A stretch of 64,000 bases of DNA from Achatina immaculata (GCA_009760885.1 CM019697.1:25766710-25830709); one strand, 5' to 3'; shown: positions 1 through 11,900, numbered from the stretch's first letter. Notes: generated from the sequence alone by a model not told the origin. Numbers and translations are program-made.

Positions 1-111
1 CAAAGTTATTGTAGTGTCTCCTTGAACATGCTGTCGATGAACAAAACACTGTTCGATAAATAAAGTCATTGTGCACGAGACCTGGCTTCATGTAGTACAC
101 AAGTCTAAGAG

Positions 112-226
112 AAATAAGCCAAGGCTCAGAACGTAGATCAGCTTTCAGGAATAAGCCAAGGCTCAGAACGTAGATCAGCTTTCAGAAATAAGCCAAGGCT
201 CAGAACGTAGATCAGCTTTCAGGAAT
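112..226. repeat. 37 bp minisatellite, 3 copies
   Basis: Three near-identical head-to-tail copies of a 37 bp unit that includes AGCCAAGGCTCAGAACGTAG. The first 110 bases of the window show nothing else recognisable. Confidence 0.9.
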
Positions 227-582
227 AACGAAAATTGTACATTTATAATGTTATGCCCTCCACAGGCGATTATTCGCGTTTTTCGGCGCAGATAAATATC
301 ATCATTTAGCAAATAAATATCATCCCTTAGCAAAGAAATATCATCATTTACGAAAGAAATATTTTTCGGAAAGAAATATCAAGTAAATATACGCCGTTAA
401 ATAAATAAATAAATACTGGAGCAAAAAAAATATTTTTTTTTACACATAGGCACCCTTCAGCAAAGAAATATCATCCTTCAGCAGCTCAATATATTTGTTC
501 GGCAAACAGTTATTGACTGTAAACAGAATTCCAAGAAAACAAAAACTGTATCCATGATACACAAACCAGCAGATCCTGAAGG
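227..582. other. AT-rich spacer, no gene seen
   Basis: AT-rich sequence with a loose repetition of an AAGAAATATCATC-like motif between about 295 and 480. It may be a decayed minisatellite. No coding potential seen. Confidence 0.5.
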
Positions 583-650
583 TCAGTCAGTCAATCAGTC
601 AGTCAGCAGTCAATCAATCAGTCAGTCAGTCAGTCAATCAGTCAGTCAGT
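583..650. repeat. (CAGT/CAAT)n microsatellite, 3' tail of a family B retroelement
   Basis: A tetranucleotide tract of mixed CAGT and CAAT. It abuts the conserved family B 3' end starting CATTTGCATGTCCC at 651, and is read as that element's 3' tail on the minus strand. Other family B copies have AATG or ACTG tails at the same place. Confidence 0.8.
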
Positions 651-1235
651 CATTTGCATGTCCCTTGCGGAACTTTGCCTCCATAACATCTCTCTGATGC
701 ATCCATTCGCAGATCACGAACTATGTCTTGCTGCCATCTTCGCCTTGGTCTTCCTCTCTTTCTTTTTCCCATTATGTATCCTTCCAAGATGGTTTTATCT
801 AAATTCTCATGACGTTTAATATGTCCCAAATTTTAAAAGTATTCTCTGTTTAATCCTCTTTACTAGCCAGCCTTCTTCAATATTAAGTTCTTGTAGTATG
901 GATATATTTGTTCCTTTTTTTTTGTGCCAATGATATTTGAAGAAAAAGAGGCAGACCGTGTGAAACTCTGAAGAGGACATTGTTAAGAGAGGCCAAATTA
1001 ACAGGCATAAAATCCTTTGATGAGGTTGAAAGACTCGCCGAAGAAAAATTGGCGAACTACTTTGCAAGCCCTATGTTACGTTTAACGGCACGGGAAGGAT
1101 ATAAGAAGATATTTGAAGAACTTTTCTGTAGCATTTTCATTCAAAGTCATATATGTGTTTCTCAGCTGTTATGTTAAGTGTCCAGGTCTCACGGGCATAT
1201 ATTAAGTGCCCATGTCTGACAGGAATATGTTGCGA
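651..1235 (-). mobile_element. Family B RTE/BovB-like 3' fragment, interrupted by a family C insertion
   Basis: Bases 651-944 and 1108-1235 match the 3' coding end of the larger family B copy at 47.55-49.13 kb: the tract coding for GKRKRGRPRRRW, then a QELNIEEGWLVKRIK stretch, in minus orientation. The two halves are separated by a plus-strand family C fragment, and the 13 bp GATATTTGAAGAA is present at both junctions (932-944 and 1108-1120). This B copy was therefore already in place when C inserted. It covers only the C-terminal tail after the reverse transcriptase domain, and several indels break the frame. The upstream limit near 1235 is approximate. Confidence 0.85.
945..1107 (+). mobile_element. 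Family C retroelement 3' end nested in family B, 13 bp TSD
   Basis: This 163 bp plus-strand fragment encodes the C-terminal end of family C, including LREAKLTGIKSFDEVERL, followed by the conserved 3' sequence ACGTTTAACGGCACGGGAAGG and a short GATATAA-type tail. It is severely 5' truncated. Identical 13 bp direct repeats (GATATTTGAAGAA) flank it exactly, the classic mark of target-primed reverse transcription. An apparent reading frame of 65 codons runs from C into the B flank and is chimeric, not a gene. Confidence 0.9.
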
Positions 1236-1788
1236 TGGGTATTTTGATGGATCATGAAAGTGTTTTGATCAAATTAAACTTCTGGATCTAGAGCTGAAAA
1301 GATAAACAAGGTGTGAAAACAGGGCGGAGATTCCAGAAATTTCTAGCTCCTGTTCAATTCTTCCTGAACAAAGATCTAGATTATTTTCCGACTGAAAGAT
1401 TTACAGAAAGAAACTTGACATAATCAGACAGAAAAAGAAGTTACGACAAAAATTATAGTAAGAAAAAGTTCGCTCGTCTGATAATGAGAATGCAGATACA
1501 AGATGAATGACATGGAAGAAATAAAATTGTTCTATGAATCAGATTTAATTTTAATTTAATAATTCTTTATGTCCTAGTCAGTCTAAAGTGGGTAAATGTT
1601 GTTTTCATGTGTAAACAGCATGTTTTCTCTCATGATTAATTTGAATAGGCCACCATGTTAATGCAGCCTGCCCCGACTGTTTCTGTCTTTATATTTAATC
1701 CTCATTTCATTTCAAACGACGCTACTAAAGTACACAGACGTTCATGGTCTTTTGCCAGTTTCTCCAAGTTCCCATATCTCATGGATAT
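1236..1788. other. Unassigned spacer
   Basis: No confident feature. A short stretch near 1255-1300 could be read as decayed reverse transcriptase (FDQIKLLD in one frame), but it is too short to call. Confidence 0.35.
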
Positions 1789-1870
1789 CTCGCATATGTC
1801 TTTGTATCTCAGAATTGGTCTATCGTATCTCGTAGCTAAAGAAGAGATGTGTAATGCAATAATTGGTGTA
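1789..1870. repeat. Diverged 73 bp minisatellite unit, left of the Penelope-like element
   Basis: Contains TCGTAGCTAAAGAAGAGATG and neighbouring sequence that recur as a tandem array at 3093-3290 on the other side of the Penelope-like element. This suggests the element sits in or beside this array. Confidence 0.7.
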
Positions 1871-1917
1871 TAAGTATACAACTATACACTAAGCACTGCA
1901 GTAAAGCTGTGATACCA

Positions 1918-2280
1918 GAATGTATAAAATTGGAAAAAAGTAGGAGCAGCTTTATTACTTAACGATTACAAAGTTGTGACGTTTCGGCGTGAGCCTTAAT
2001 CATACAAAAACATACAGGACGAAGAAATAGAGAGAGGAGATAAAGTATAGATTCACATGAATACTGTTTAAAAATAAAAATTTAAAAAAAATTTTTTAAA
2101 GAGTACTTAGCTGTAAATTGTAAGGTGTGGCTTGTCTGGCGGTGTGTGTCGGGAATGGATCTGGTAGGACGTGGAAATTGTTTAAATAGAGACCTGTGAC
2201 ATGTGGTCGGTGGGTTGTAACTGGGGGTGGTGGATGGGGAACCGGGGAGGGGAGAGAGAGTGACGCACTACTGGCCTAGC
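1918..2280. repeat. Left inverted arm of the Penelope-like element
   Basis: Pairs with 2745-3092 in inverse orientation. On the minus strand it holds GGCTCACGCCGAAACGTC (1978-2005 region) and, further on, AATAAAGCTGCTCCTAC close to the end. Confidence 0.9.
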
Positions 2281-2438
2281 TAGGAGAAATTGAAACAGGT
2301 GATTGGGGAAGAGGGGTTGCAGAGAAGAGGGGTTGCAGAGAAAACAGCGGGATTGCAGAGTGATGCTGTGAGGACGTTTGAAAAGTAAGGAGGGGTGGAT
2401 TTAGTGGAGAGGTACTGTAATGATTGAAGAAGATGATG

Positions 2439-2798
2439 TTACGTGTAACTAAACAGCCAGTTGAACCCATGTGGTTCCAGCGTCCCATAATTTTTAATGC
2501 AGCGGTTCTCAAGTGCCAGGCGGCTTGTGTCATCTGCGTGACATTGTTTAATGGCTGTTACCAGAAAATCAGATTTGCCTCTGTGGTTGGGGCCACTGAA
2601 ATGATTTGGGACTGCTTTCGAAGCATGCTGGGCGATGTCGTACAGATGATTTTGCATGTGGTCCCCTAATCTGAGGCCAGTCTCACCGATATATGTTATC
2701 CTGCATCTTTTGCAAATGATGACATATATCACATTTCGGGACTCGCTAGGCCAGTAGTGCGTCACTCTCTCTCCCCTCCCCGGTTCTCCATCCACCAC
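2439..2798 (-). pseudogene. GIY-YIG endonuclease domain, C-terminus of a Penelope-like protein (truncated)
   Basis: A 119-codon open frame. Residues 19-119 look like the GIY-YIG nuclease that ends Penelope-like polyproteins: a VIYVI segment (23-27), a CKRC pair, YIG (36-38), an arginine in GLRLGDH (43) and a glutamate in LALEN (97), followed by a GTLEPHGFN-type C-terminal end. In autonomous elements this nuclease nicks DNA to start reverse transcription. Here no reverse transcriptase precedes it. Residues 1-18 come from reading through the inverted arm, so the apparent start is artificial. The frame itself is undamaged and ends in a normal stop, which suggests the remnant is not very old. A cellular GIY-YIG gene is a less likely reading because of the flanking element-type arms. 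Confidence 0.8.
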
Positions 2799-3092
2799 CC
2801 CCAGTTACAACCCACCGACCACATGTCACAGGTCTCTATTTAAACAATTTCCACGTCCTACCAGATCCATTCCCGACACACACCGCCGGACAAGCCACAC
2901 CTTGCAAGTTACAGCTAAGTACTCCTTTAAAAATTTTTTTAAACAGTATTCATGCGAATCTATACTATATATCCTCTCTCTATTTCTTCGTCCTGTATGT
3001 TTTTGTATGATTAAGGCTCACGCCGAAACGTCACAACTTTGTAATCGTTAAGTAATAAAGCTGCTCCTACTTTTTTCCGATTTTATACATTC
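2745..3092. repeat. Right inverted arm of the Penelope-like element
   Basis: Reverse complement of the left arm, beginning GCTAGGCCAGTAGTGCG and ending near TTTTATACATTC. It contributes the first 18 or so codons of the apparent GIY-YIG reading frame, which are therefore not native to that protein. Confidence 0.9.
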
Positions 3093-3290
3093 AGATGTGT
3101 AATGCATGCCTCACAAATATTCTTGTATCTCAGAGCTGGTCTGTCTCATCTCGTAGCTAAAGAAGAGATGTGTAATGCATGCCTCACAAATATTCTTGTA
3201 TCTCAGAGCTGGTCTGTCTCATCTCGTAGCTAAAGAAGAGATGTGTAATGCATGCCTCACAAATATTCTTGTACCTCAGAGCTGGTCTGT
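3093..3290. repeat. 73 bp minisatellite, about 2.7 copies
   Basis: Units begin AGATGTGTAATGCATGCC at 3093, 3166 and 3239. Related sequence occurs left of the Penelope-like element at about 1790-1860. Confidence 0.9.
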
Positions 3291-3324
3291 CTCCTGACTC
3301 ACTTCATACAGAAAATATTCTTTG

Positions 3325-3660
3325 TGGGGTGTCTGAACGTTTATTTTGTGTGATGTCTGAAAGTTTCTTTTTTTTTTTTTTTGGGGGGGGGGGGGGCAGA
3401 ATATTTGTTTTGTGGGGGTCTGAACGTTTATTTTGTGGGGGGGGGGGGTCTGAAAGTTTCTTGTGGGGGGGGGGGGGGTCTGAATATTTTTTGTGGCGAT
3501 CTTAGCGTTTGTTTTTTTTTTGGGGGGGGGGGGGGTCTGGAGGTTTATTTTGTGCGGTCTGACGTTTATTTTGTGGGGATCTTAACGTTTATTTTGTGCG
3601 GTCTGAACGTTTATTCTGTGGGGATCTGAACATTTATTTGTGTGAGTGTGTGAACGTTTA
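3325..3660. repeat. G-tract minisatellite with T(n)G(n) runs
   Basis: Irregular units of the form TCTGAACGTTTATTTTGTG followed by 3-14 consecutive G. Several units have a T run fused directly to a G run (for example 3369-3396). The uninterrupted G runs can form G-quadruplexes and are probably length-unstable or assembly-sensitive. Short reading frames rich in Gly, Phe and Leu here are artefacts of the repeat. Confidence 0.85.
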
Positions 3661-4008
3661 TTTTGCTTTAGATGTCTGAACTGAACGGCTATATTTCGTG
3701 GCAGAAATGTGAAAATGAGAATTTAAAAATTCAAAACAAAGCAATAATTGATTACAGAATATTAAATAAAACAGGTTAAAACGTATCTATTTAAAAAAAC
3801 AGAAGATCTGTGTTTTCTGCAACCGCTTCATGTTCTTGATTATCTGCCAAAGATTATGGCACAGATCTGTGCAGTAAAACTGGCTGATGGATAAAGATCT
3901 TTGTGTAAAGATAAAACAAGGAAGGAAAGGAGGGGATGGAGTTTATATTATCTTTGTTTATATTGTCTCTCTTTTTACTGATAAAGTAGTTTTAATGAAA
4001 CATTTATT
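3661..4008. other. Unassigned spacer
   Basis: No gene or repeat recognised. Confidence 0.4.
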
Positions 4009-4019
4009 TGTTCTGTTTG

Positions 4020-4180
4020 TCTGTTATCTTCCTATCTTTTATTCCTTCCTTTGTTTTAACATTTTGTTAACATATTCCATCCACCCCGAGATTATGTTTA
4101 CAGTTGCAAACTTTTATTCCTTCCTTTGTTTTAACATTTTGTTACCATGTTCCAACTACCCTGAGATTATGTTTACGTTG
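4020..4180. repeat. Tandem duplication, about 73 bp x 2
   Basis: Two adjacent copies containing TTATTCCTTCCTTTGTTTTA and then GAGATTATGTTTAC, about 90% alike by eye. They create a short leucine/phenylalanine-rich frame that is not a gene. Confidence 0.8.
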
Positions 4181-4436
4181 CAAAAGCTGAGCGAAATGGC
4201 GCGTGAATTTCCTGAAAAAAAATGATTGAACAGTTTTATACATTTCCAGCAATAAAGCATAATTAAATGAAATAAATCAAATTTGCTAGTACAATATAAA
4301 AAAACAAATAAGTCATTTTTGGTCAACAATTTAGAAAATCTACCTGCCCAGGTCATCGTTACATTCACGTCCAGAATGAATTTTTTTATTGCTTAAGTTG
4401 TCTGTACTAGTTAGAAATATAATGAGCTAAAGTGCC

Positions 4437-4830
4437 ACATACTAAACATAGCACAACTACACACCCAACATCACAGGAACACACACTAAACATAGCACAA
4501 CTACACACCCAACATCACAGAAATACACACTAAACATAGCACAACTACACACCCAACATCACAGAAACACACACTAAACATAGCACAACTACACACCCAA
4601 CATCACAGGGTCACACACTAAACATAGCACAACTACACACCCAACATCACAGAAACACACACTAAACATAGCACAACTACACACCCAACATCACAGAAAC
4701 ACACACTAAACATAGCACAACTACACACCCAACATCACAGGGTCACACACTAAACATAGCACCAGTATACATCCAATATCACAGAAACACACACTAAACA
4801 TAGCACCAATACATACCCAACATCACAATG
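4437..4830. repeat. 44 bp minisatellite, about 9 copies
   Basis: Unit contains ACTAAACATAGCACAACTAC and CACCCAACATCACAG. Copies are nearly identical and diverge towards the right-hand end. Confidence 0.9.
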
Positions 4831-5235
4831 TCACACACTCAACATCGCAAGCACTCAAACATCGAACAAACACACGCTCAAACATCAAACAAATACATGT
4901 TAAAACATCGAGCAAACACACGCTCAAACATCAAACAAATACATGTTAAAACATCGAGCAAACACACGCTCAAACGTCGAGCAAACACATTCAACCATAA
5001 CACAAACACGCACTCAAAAATAACATAAACATGCACTAAAACATAACACAGACACTCAAAAAATAACACAGACATAACACAAACACATATTCAAACATAA
5101 CACAAACACACAATCAAAGATCGCACAAACACATACTCAGACATCGCACAAACACACACTCAAATATCGCACAAACACACACTCAAACATAACACAGACG
5201 CACACTCAAACATAACACAAACACACACTCTAACC
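4831..5235. repeat. Degenerate CA-rich minisatellite
   Basis: Runs of ACACTCAAACATCGCACAAA-like units, period about 20, with substitutions throughout. It continues the composition of the 44 bp array to its left and may derive from it. Confidence 0.75.
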
Positions 5236-5924
5236 TTCATGTCAATGTTTAAACTGAAATGCGTTTTGTGCTTTAACTGGCCACTTTTTTAGAAAGGGAT
5301 TCATCATCAATATCTGTGCTTCACAAAATGTAGACTGTGTGACAATGATATAATCTCTCATAGACCAGTAATCAGTTCTGTTGTAGACGTTCTGACAATG
5401 ATTTAATCTCTCATAAACCAGTAATCAGTTCTGTTGTAGACTTTCTGACAATGACAGGGGCAAAGTTATCCTGGAAAATATGAATGGATTAGAGAAAGTC
5501 AGAACACACAAGAGATCTACACACTGAGCACAGAAGTTGAGACATCGTAGGGGAACTGCTTCTCATACACAGAACACAAAAACAATTTGGGCAATATTTT
5601 CGAATTATTTATATTAATTTCTGGATTTCTTTAGAATATATTTACATTTTTTAAAAAAGCACAAGTAGTATCGAAGTGACAGATGTGACCTGGACATAAA
5701 TATCAAGAAGTCACACTCTACGGCATGGTAACAGATCTTAAAAGAATTCCATTTATTAATTGAAGAAAATGGTTTGAATTTGTTGCAAAAGGAAAAATCT
5801 CCGTTAACATGAATATGAAAATATAATTCAAAGCGAAGCAATATTGAAGTCAAATAAAGTAGAATATCAACAGTAAAATGATTATACTATAAAGAAATAA
5901 TTGAATGAATAGTTAGAAGTATGA
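5236..5924. other. Spacer with a two-copy repeat
   Basis: Two copies of a segment with TAATCTCTCATA and CCAGTAATCAGTTCTGTTGT lie at about 5345-5445. The rest is AT-rich and unassigned. Confidence 0.5.
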
Positions 5925-8900
5925 GAGATATGGTGTGCAGGAAGATGTCTGCAGGAAGATGTGTGAGGGGAGATGTGTGCTGGAAGATGTGTGCAGGAAG
6001 ATGTGTGAGAGGAGATGTGTGCTGGAAGATGTCTGCAAGAACACGTGTACAGGAAGATATGTGAGGGGAGATGTGTGCTGGAAGATATGTGAGGGGAGAT
6101 GTGTGCAGGAAGTTGTGTGCTGGAAGATATGTGAGGGGAGATGTGTGCAGGAAGTTGTGTGCTGGAAGATATGTGAGGGGACATGTGTGCTGGAAGATGT
6201 GTGCTGGAAGACGTGTGCAGGAAGATGTGTGCTGGAAGATATATGAGTGGAGATCTGTGCAGAAAGATATGTAAGGGGAGGTGTGTGCTGGAAGATGTGT
6301 TCTGGAAGATATGTGAGGGGAGATGTGTGCAGGAAGACGTGTGCAGGAAGATGTGTGAGGGGAGATGTGTGCTGGAAGATGTATGCAGGACGATGTGTAC
6401 AGGAAGATGTGTGCAGGAAGATGTGAGAGGGGAGATGTGTGCTGGAAGATGCGTGCAGGAAGATGAGTGCAGGAAGATGTGTGCAGGAAGATATGTGAGG
6501 GGAGAAGTGTGCTGGAAGTTGTGTGCAGGAAGATATGAGCAGGAAGATACGTGAGGGGAGATGAGTGCAGGAAGATGTGTGAGGGGTGATGTGTGCTGGA
6601 AGTTGTGTGCTGGAAGTTGTGTACAGGAAGATGTGTGCAGGAAGATGTGTGAGGGGAGATGTGTGCTGGAAGTTGTGTGCAGGAAGATGTGTGGAGGAAG
6701 ATATGTGAGGGGAGATGTGTGCAGGAGGATATGTGAGGTTAGATATGTGCTGGAAGTTGTGTGTAGGAAGATGTGTGCAGAAAGATATGTGAGGGGAGAT
6801 GTGTGCTGGAAGTTCTGTGCAGGAAGATGTGTGCAGGAATATATGAGCAGGAAGATGTGTGCTGGAAGATGTGTGCAGGAAGATGTATAGGAAGATGTGT
6901 GCAGGACGATATGTGCAGGAAGATGTATGCAGGAAGATGTGTGCAGGAAGATGTGTGCAGAAAGATGTGTGGAGAAAGATTTGTGCAGGAAGATATCTAA
7001 GGGAGATGTGTGCAGGAAGATGTGTGCAGGAAGATGTGTGAAGGAAGATATGTGAGGGCAGAATGTGTGCAGGAAGATGCATGCAGGAAGATATGTGAGG
7101 GGAGATGTGTACAGGAAGATGTGTGAAGGAAGATCTGTGCAGGAAGATGTGTGCAGGAAGGTACGTGAGGGGACATTTGTGCAGGAAGATTTGTGCAGGA
7201 AGGTGTGAGGGGAGATGTGTACAGGAAGATGTCTGAGGGCAGATGTGTGCAGAAAGACGTGTGCAAAAAGATGTGTGCAGGAAGATGTGTGCAGGAAGAT
7301 ATGTGAGGGTAGATGTGTGCAGGAAGATGTGTGAAGGAAGATATGTGAGGTGAAATGTGTGCTGGAAGATCTGTGCTGGAAAATATGTGAGGGGAGATGT
7401 GTGCAGGAAGATGTGTGCAGGAAGACGTGTGCAGGAAGATGTGTGAGGGGAGATGTGTGTTGGAAGATGTGTGTAGGACGATGTGTGAGGGGAGATGTCT
7501 GCAGGAAGATGTGTTAGGGGAGATGTGTGCAGGAAGATGTGTGCAGGAAGATGTGTCCTGGAAGATATGTGAGGGGAGATGTTTGCTGGAAGATGAGTGC
7601 AGGACGATACGTGAGGGGAGATGTGTGCAGGAAGATGTATGAGGGGTGATCTGTGCTGGAAGTTGTGTGCTGGAAGTTGTGTGCAGGAAGATGTGTGCAG
7701 GAAGATATGTGAGGGGAGATGTGTGCAGGAAGATATGTGAGGGGAGATGTGTCCTGAAAGTTGTGTGAAGGAAGATGTGTGCAGGAAGATTTATGAGGGG
7801 AGATCTGTGCAGAAAAATGTGTGAGGGGAGATGTGTGAATGATGATGTGTGAGTGGAGATGTGTGCTGGGAGATGTGTGCAGGAAGATATGTGAGGGGAG
7901 ATGTGTGCTGGAAGACGTGTGCAGGAAGATGTGTGCCGGAAGATGTGTGCAGGAAGATGTGTGCCTGAAGATAAGTGAGGGGGGATGTCTCCATGAAGGT
8001 ATGTGAAGGAAGATGTTCAGGAAGATCTGTGCAGGACGATATGTGCAGGAAGATGTATGCAGGAAGATGTGTGCAGGAAGACGTGTGCAGGAAGATGTGT
8101 GCAGGAAGATATGTGAAGGAGATGTGTGCAGGAAGATGTGTGCAAGAAGATGTGCGCAGGAAGATGTGTGAGGGCAGATTGTGTGCAGGAAGATGTGTGC
8201 AGGAAGATATGTGAGGTGAGATGTGTGCAGGAAGATATGTGCAGGAAGATGTGTGCAAGAAGATGGGTGAGGGGAGTTGTGTGCTGGAAGATGTGTGCAT
8301 CAAGGTGTGCAGGAAGATATGTGCAGGAAGATATGTGAGGGGAGATGTGTGCAGGAAGTTGTGCGCAGGAAGATGTGTGCAGGAAAATATGTGATGGGAG
8401 ATGTGTGCAGGAAGATATGTGAGGGGAGATGTGTGCTGGAAGTTGTGTACAGGACGATGTCTGAGGGGATATTTGTGCTGGAAGTTGTGTACAGGAAGAT
8501 ATGTGGAGGGAGATGTGAGCTGGAAGTTGTGTGCAGGAAGATGTGTGCAGGAAGATATGTGAGGGGAGATGTGTGCTGTAAGTTATCTGCAGGAAGATGT
8601 GAGCAGGAAGATGTGTGAGGGGAGATGTGTGCAGGAAGATGTGTCCATGACGATGTGTGAGGGAAATGTGTGCAGGAAGATGTGTGCAGGACGATGTGGG
8701 AAGGGAGATGTGTGCAGGAAGATGTGTACAGGAAGATGTGTGAGGGGAGATGTGCGTAGGAAGCTGTGTGAGGGGAGTTGTGTTCAGGACGATGTGTGAG
8801 GGGAGATGTGTGCAAGAAGATGTGTGAGGGGAGATGTGTGCAGGAAGATATGTGAGGGGAGATATGTGCAGGAAGATGTGTGCAGGAAGATATGTGAGGG

Positions 8901-11900
8901 GAGATATGTGCAGGAAGATGTGTGCAGGAAGATATGTGAGGCGAGATGTGTGCAGGAAGATATGTGGAGAAAGATATGTGAGGGCGATGTGTGCAGGACG
9001 ATGTGTGCAGGAATATATGTGAGGTTAGATGTGTGCAGGAAGATGTGTGCAGGAAGATGTGTGAGGGGAGATGTGTGCTGGAAGTTGTGTGCAAAAAGAT
9101 GTGTGGAGGAAGACATGTGAGGGGAGATATGTGCAGGAAGATATGTGAGGGGAGATGTCTGCTGGAAGTTGTGTGCAGGAAGATGTTTGCAGGAACATAT
9201 GTGAGGTGAGATGTGTGCAGGAAGGTATGAGAGGTAAGATGTGTGCAGGAATATATGTGCAGTTAGATGTGTTAGGGTAGATTGTGTGCAGGAAGATGTG
9301 TGCAGGAAGATATGTGAGGGGAGATGTGTGCAGGAAGATGTGAAGGAAAATTTCTGCAGGACGATATGTGCTGGAAGATGTATGCAGGAAGACGTGTGCA
9401 GGAAGATGTGTGAAGGAAGATGTGTGCAGGAAGATGTGTGCAGGAAGATATCTGAAGGAGATGTGTGCAGGAAGATGTGTGCAGGAAGATGTGTGAGGGT
9501 AGATTGTGTGCAGGAAGATGTGTGCAGGAAGATATGTGAGGGGAGATGTGTGCAGGAAGATATGTGCAGGAAGATGTGTGCAAGAAGATGGGTGAGGAAA
9601 GATGTGTGCAGGAAGATGTGTGCAGGAAGATGTGTGATGGGATATGTCTGCAGGAAGATGTGTGAGGGGAGATGTGTGCTTGAATATGTGTGCAGCAAGA
9701 AGTGTGCAGGAAGATGTGTGCAGGAAGATATGTGATAGGAGATGTGTGCATGAAGTTGTGTGCAGGAAGATGTGTGCAGAAAGATATGTGAGGGGAGATG
9801 TGTGATGCAAGTTGTGTGTACGAAGATTTGTGCAGGAAGATATTTGAGGGGAGATGTATGCTGGAAGATGTGTGCAGTAAGATGTCTGCAGGAAGATATG
9901 TGAGGGGAGATGTGTGCTGGAAGATGTGTGGAGGACGATTTGTGGGGGAGATGTGTGAACGATGATGTGTGAGTGGAGATGTGTGCAGGAAGATGTGTGC
10001 AGGAAGATATGTGAGGGGAGATGTGTGCTGGAAGATGTGTGCAGGAAGATGTGTGCAGGAAGATATGTGAGGGGAGATGTGTGCTGGAAGATGTGTGGAG
10101 GACGATGTGTGGGGGAGATGTGTGAACGATGATGTGTGAGTGGAGATGTGTGCAGGAAGATATGTGATAGGAGATGTGTGCATGAAGTTGTGTGTAGGAA
10201 GATGTGTGCAGAAAGATATGTGAGGGGAGATGTGTGATGCAAGTTGTGTGCAGGAAGATGTGTGCAGGAAGATATGTGAGCTGAGATCTGAGCAGGAAGA
10301 TGTGTGGAGGACGATGTGTGGGGGAGATGTGTGAACGATGATGTGTGAGTGGAGATGTGTGCAGGAAGATGTGTGCAGGAAGATATGTGAGGGGAGATGT
10401 GTACAGGAAGATATGTCCAGGAAGCTGTGTGCAAGAAGTTGGGTGAGGGGAACTGTGTGCTGGAAGATGTGTGCAGGGTGATGTGTGAGTGGAGATATGT
10501 GCAGGAAGATGTGTAAGGGGAGATGTGTGCAGGAAGATGTGCGCAGAAAGGTGTGTGAGGGGAGATATATGAAGGAAGTTGTGCGCAGGAAGATGTTTGC
10601 AGGAAGATATGTGAGGGGAGATGTGTGGAGGAAGATGTGTGAGGGGAGATATGTGCTGGAAGTTGCGTGGAGGAGAATGTGTGATGGGAGATGTGTGCTG
10701 GAACTTGTGTGCAGAAAGATGTGTGCATGAAGATATGTGAGGGGACATGTGTGCTTGAAGATGTGTGCAGCAAAATGTGTGCAGGAAGATGTGTGCAGGA
10801 AGATATGTGAGTGGAGATGTGTGGATGAAGTTGTGCGCAGGAAGATGTGTCCAGGAAGATATGTGAGGGGAGATATCTGCTGGAAGATGTGTGAGGGGAG
10901 ATTTGTGATGGAAGTTGTGTGCAGGAAGATATATGAGGGGACATGTGTCCTGGAAGTTGTGTGCAGGAAGATGTGTGCAGGAAGATATTTGAGGGGAGAT
11001 GTGTGCTGGAAGTTGTGTGCAGGAAGATGTGAGCAGGAAGATGTGTGAGGCGAGATGTGTGCAGGAAGATGTGTCCAATACGATGTGATAGGGGAGATGT
11101 GTGCAGGAAGATGTGTGCAAGACGATGTGTGAGAGGAGATGTGTGCAGGAAGATGTGTGAAGGACGATGTGTGAGGTGAGATGTGCGCAGGAAGTTGTGT
11201 GAGGAGAGATGTGTGCAGGACGATGTGTGAGGCGAGATGTGTGTAGGAAGATGTGTGAGGGGAGATGTGTGCAGGAAGAAGTGTAAGGGGAGATGTTTGC
11301 AGGACGATGTGTGAGTGGAGATGTGTGCAGGAACATGTGTGCAGGACGATGTGTGAAGGGAGATGTGCCAAGGATGATATGTGGGGGAGATGTGTGCAGG
11401 AAAATGTGTGCAGGAATATGTGTGCAAGAAGATGTGTCCCGGAAGATGTGTGCAGGAAGATATGCGAGGGGAAATATGTGCAGGAAGATGTGTGCATGAA
11501 GATATGTGGGGAGAGATATGTGCAGGAAGATGTGTGGAGGAAGATATGTGAGGGGAGATGTGTGCAGGAAGATGTGTGAGGGGAGATGTGTGCAGGAAGA
11601 TGTATGAAAATTGATCTGTGCTGGAAGTTGTGTGCTGGAAGTTGTGTGCAGGAAGATGTGTGCAGGAAGATATGTGAGGGGAGATGTGTGCAGGAAGATA
11701 TGTGAGGGGAGATGTGTGCTGAAAGTTGTGTGAAGGAAGATGTGTGCAGGAAGATTTATGAGGTGAGATCTGTGCAGAAAGATGTGTGCAGAAAAATGTG
11801 TGAGGGGAGATGTGTGAATGATGATGTGTGAGTGGAGATGTGTGCTGGGAGATGTGTGCTGGAAGATATGTCAAGGGAGATGTATGCTGGAAGACGTGTG

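Larger units (their letters stand above)
1918..3092 (-). mobile_element. Penelope-like element remnant with long inverted terminal arms
   Basis: Two arms, 1918-2280 and 2745-3092, are near-perfect reverse complements of each other (about 350 bp; the left arm has some 15 extra bases in an A/T tract). Between them lie about 460 bp that code, on the minus strand, for a GIY-YIG domain. Penelope-like elements are known for a C-terminal GIY-YIG endonuclease fused to a reverse transcriptase and for terminal repeats that can be inverted when a partial copy is attached. Read on the minus strand, the 1918 side is the natural 3' end and carries an AATAAAG polyadenylation-like signal before the terminus. 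The reverse transcriptase part is missing, so this is a non-autonomous 5'-truncated remnant. No target-site duplication was seen. Confidence 0.85.

Noticed and set aside
5925..9735. Cys/Arg-rich plus-strand frames (MCAGRCVQEDVCRK repeats) that resemble cysteine-rich peptides or metallothioneins
   Set aside because: They are a direct translation of the 14 bp satellite, occur in all three phases, have a 14-residue period and no signal peptide.
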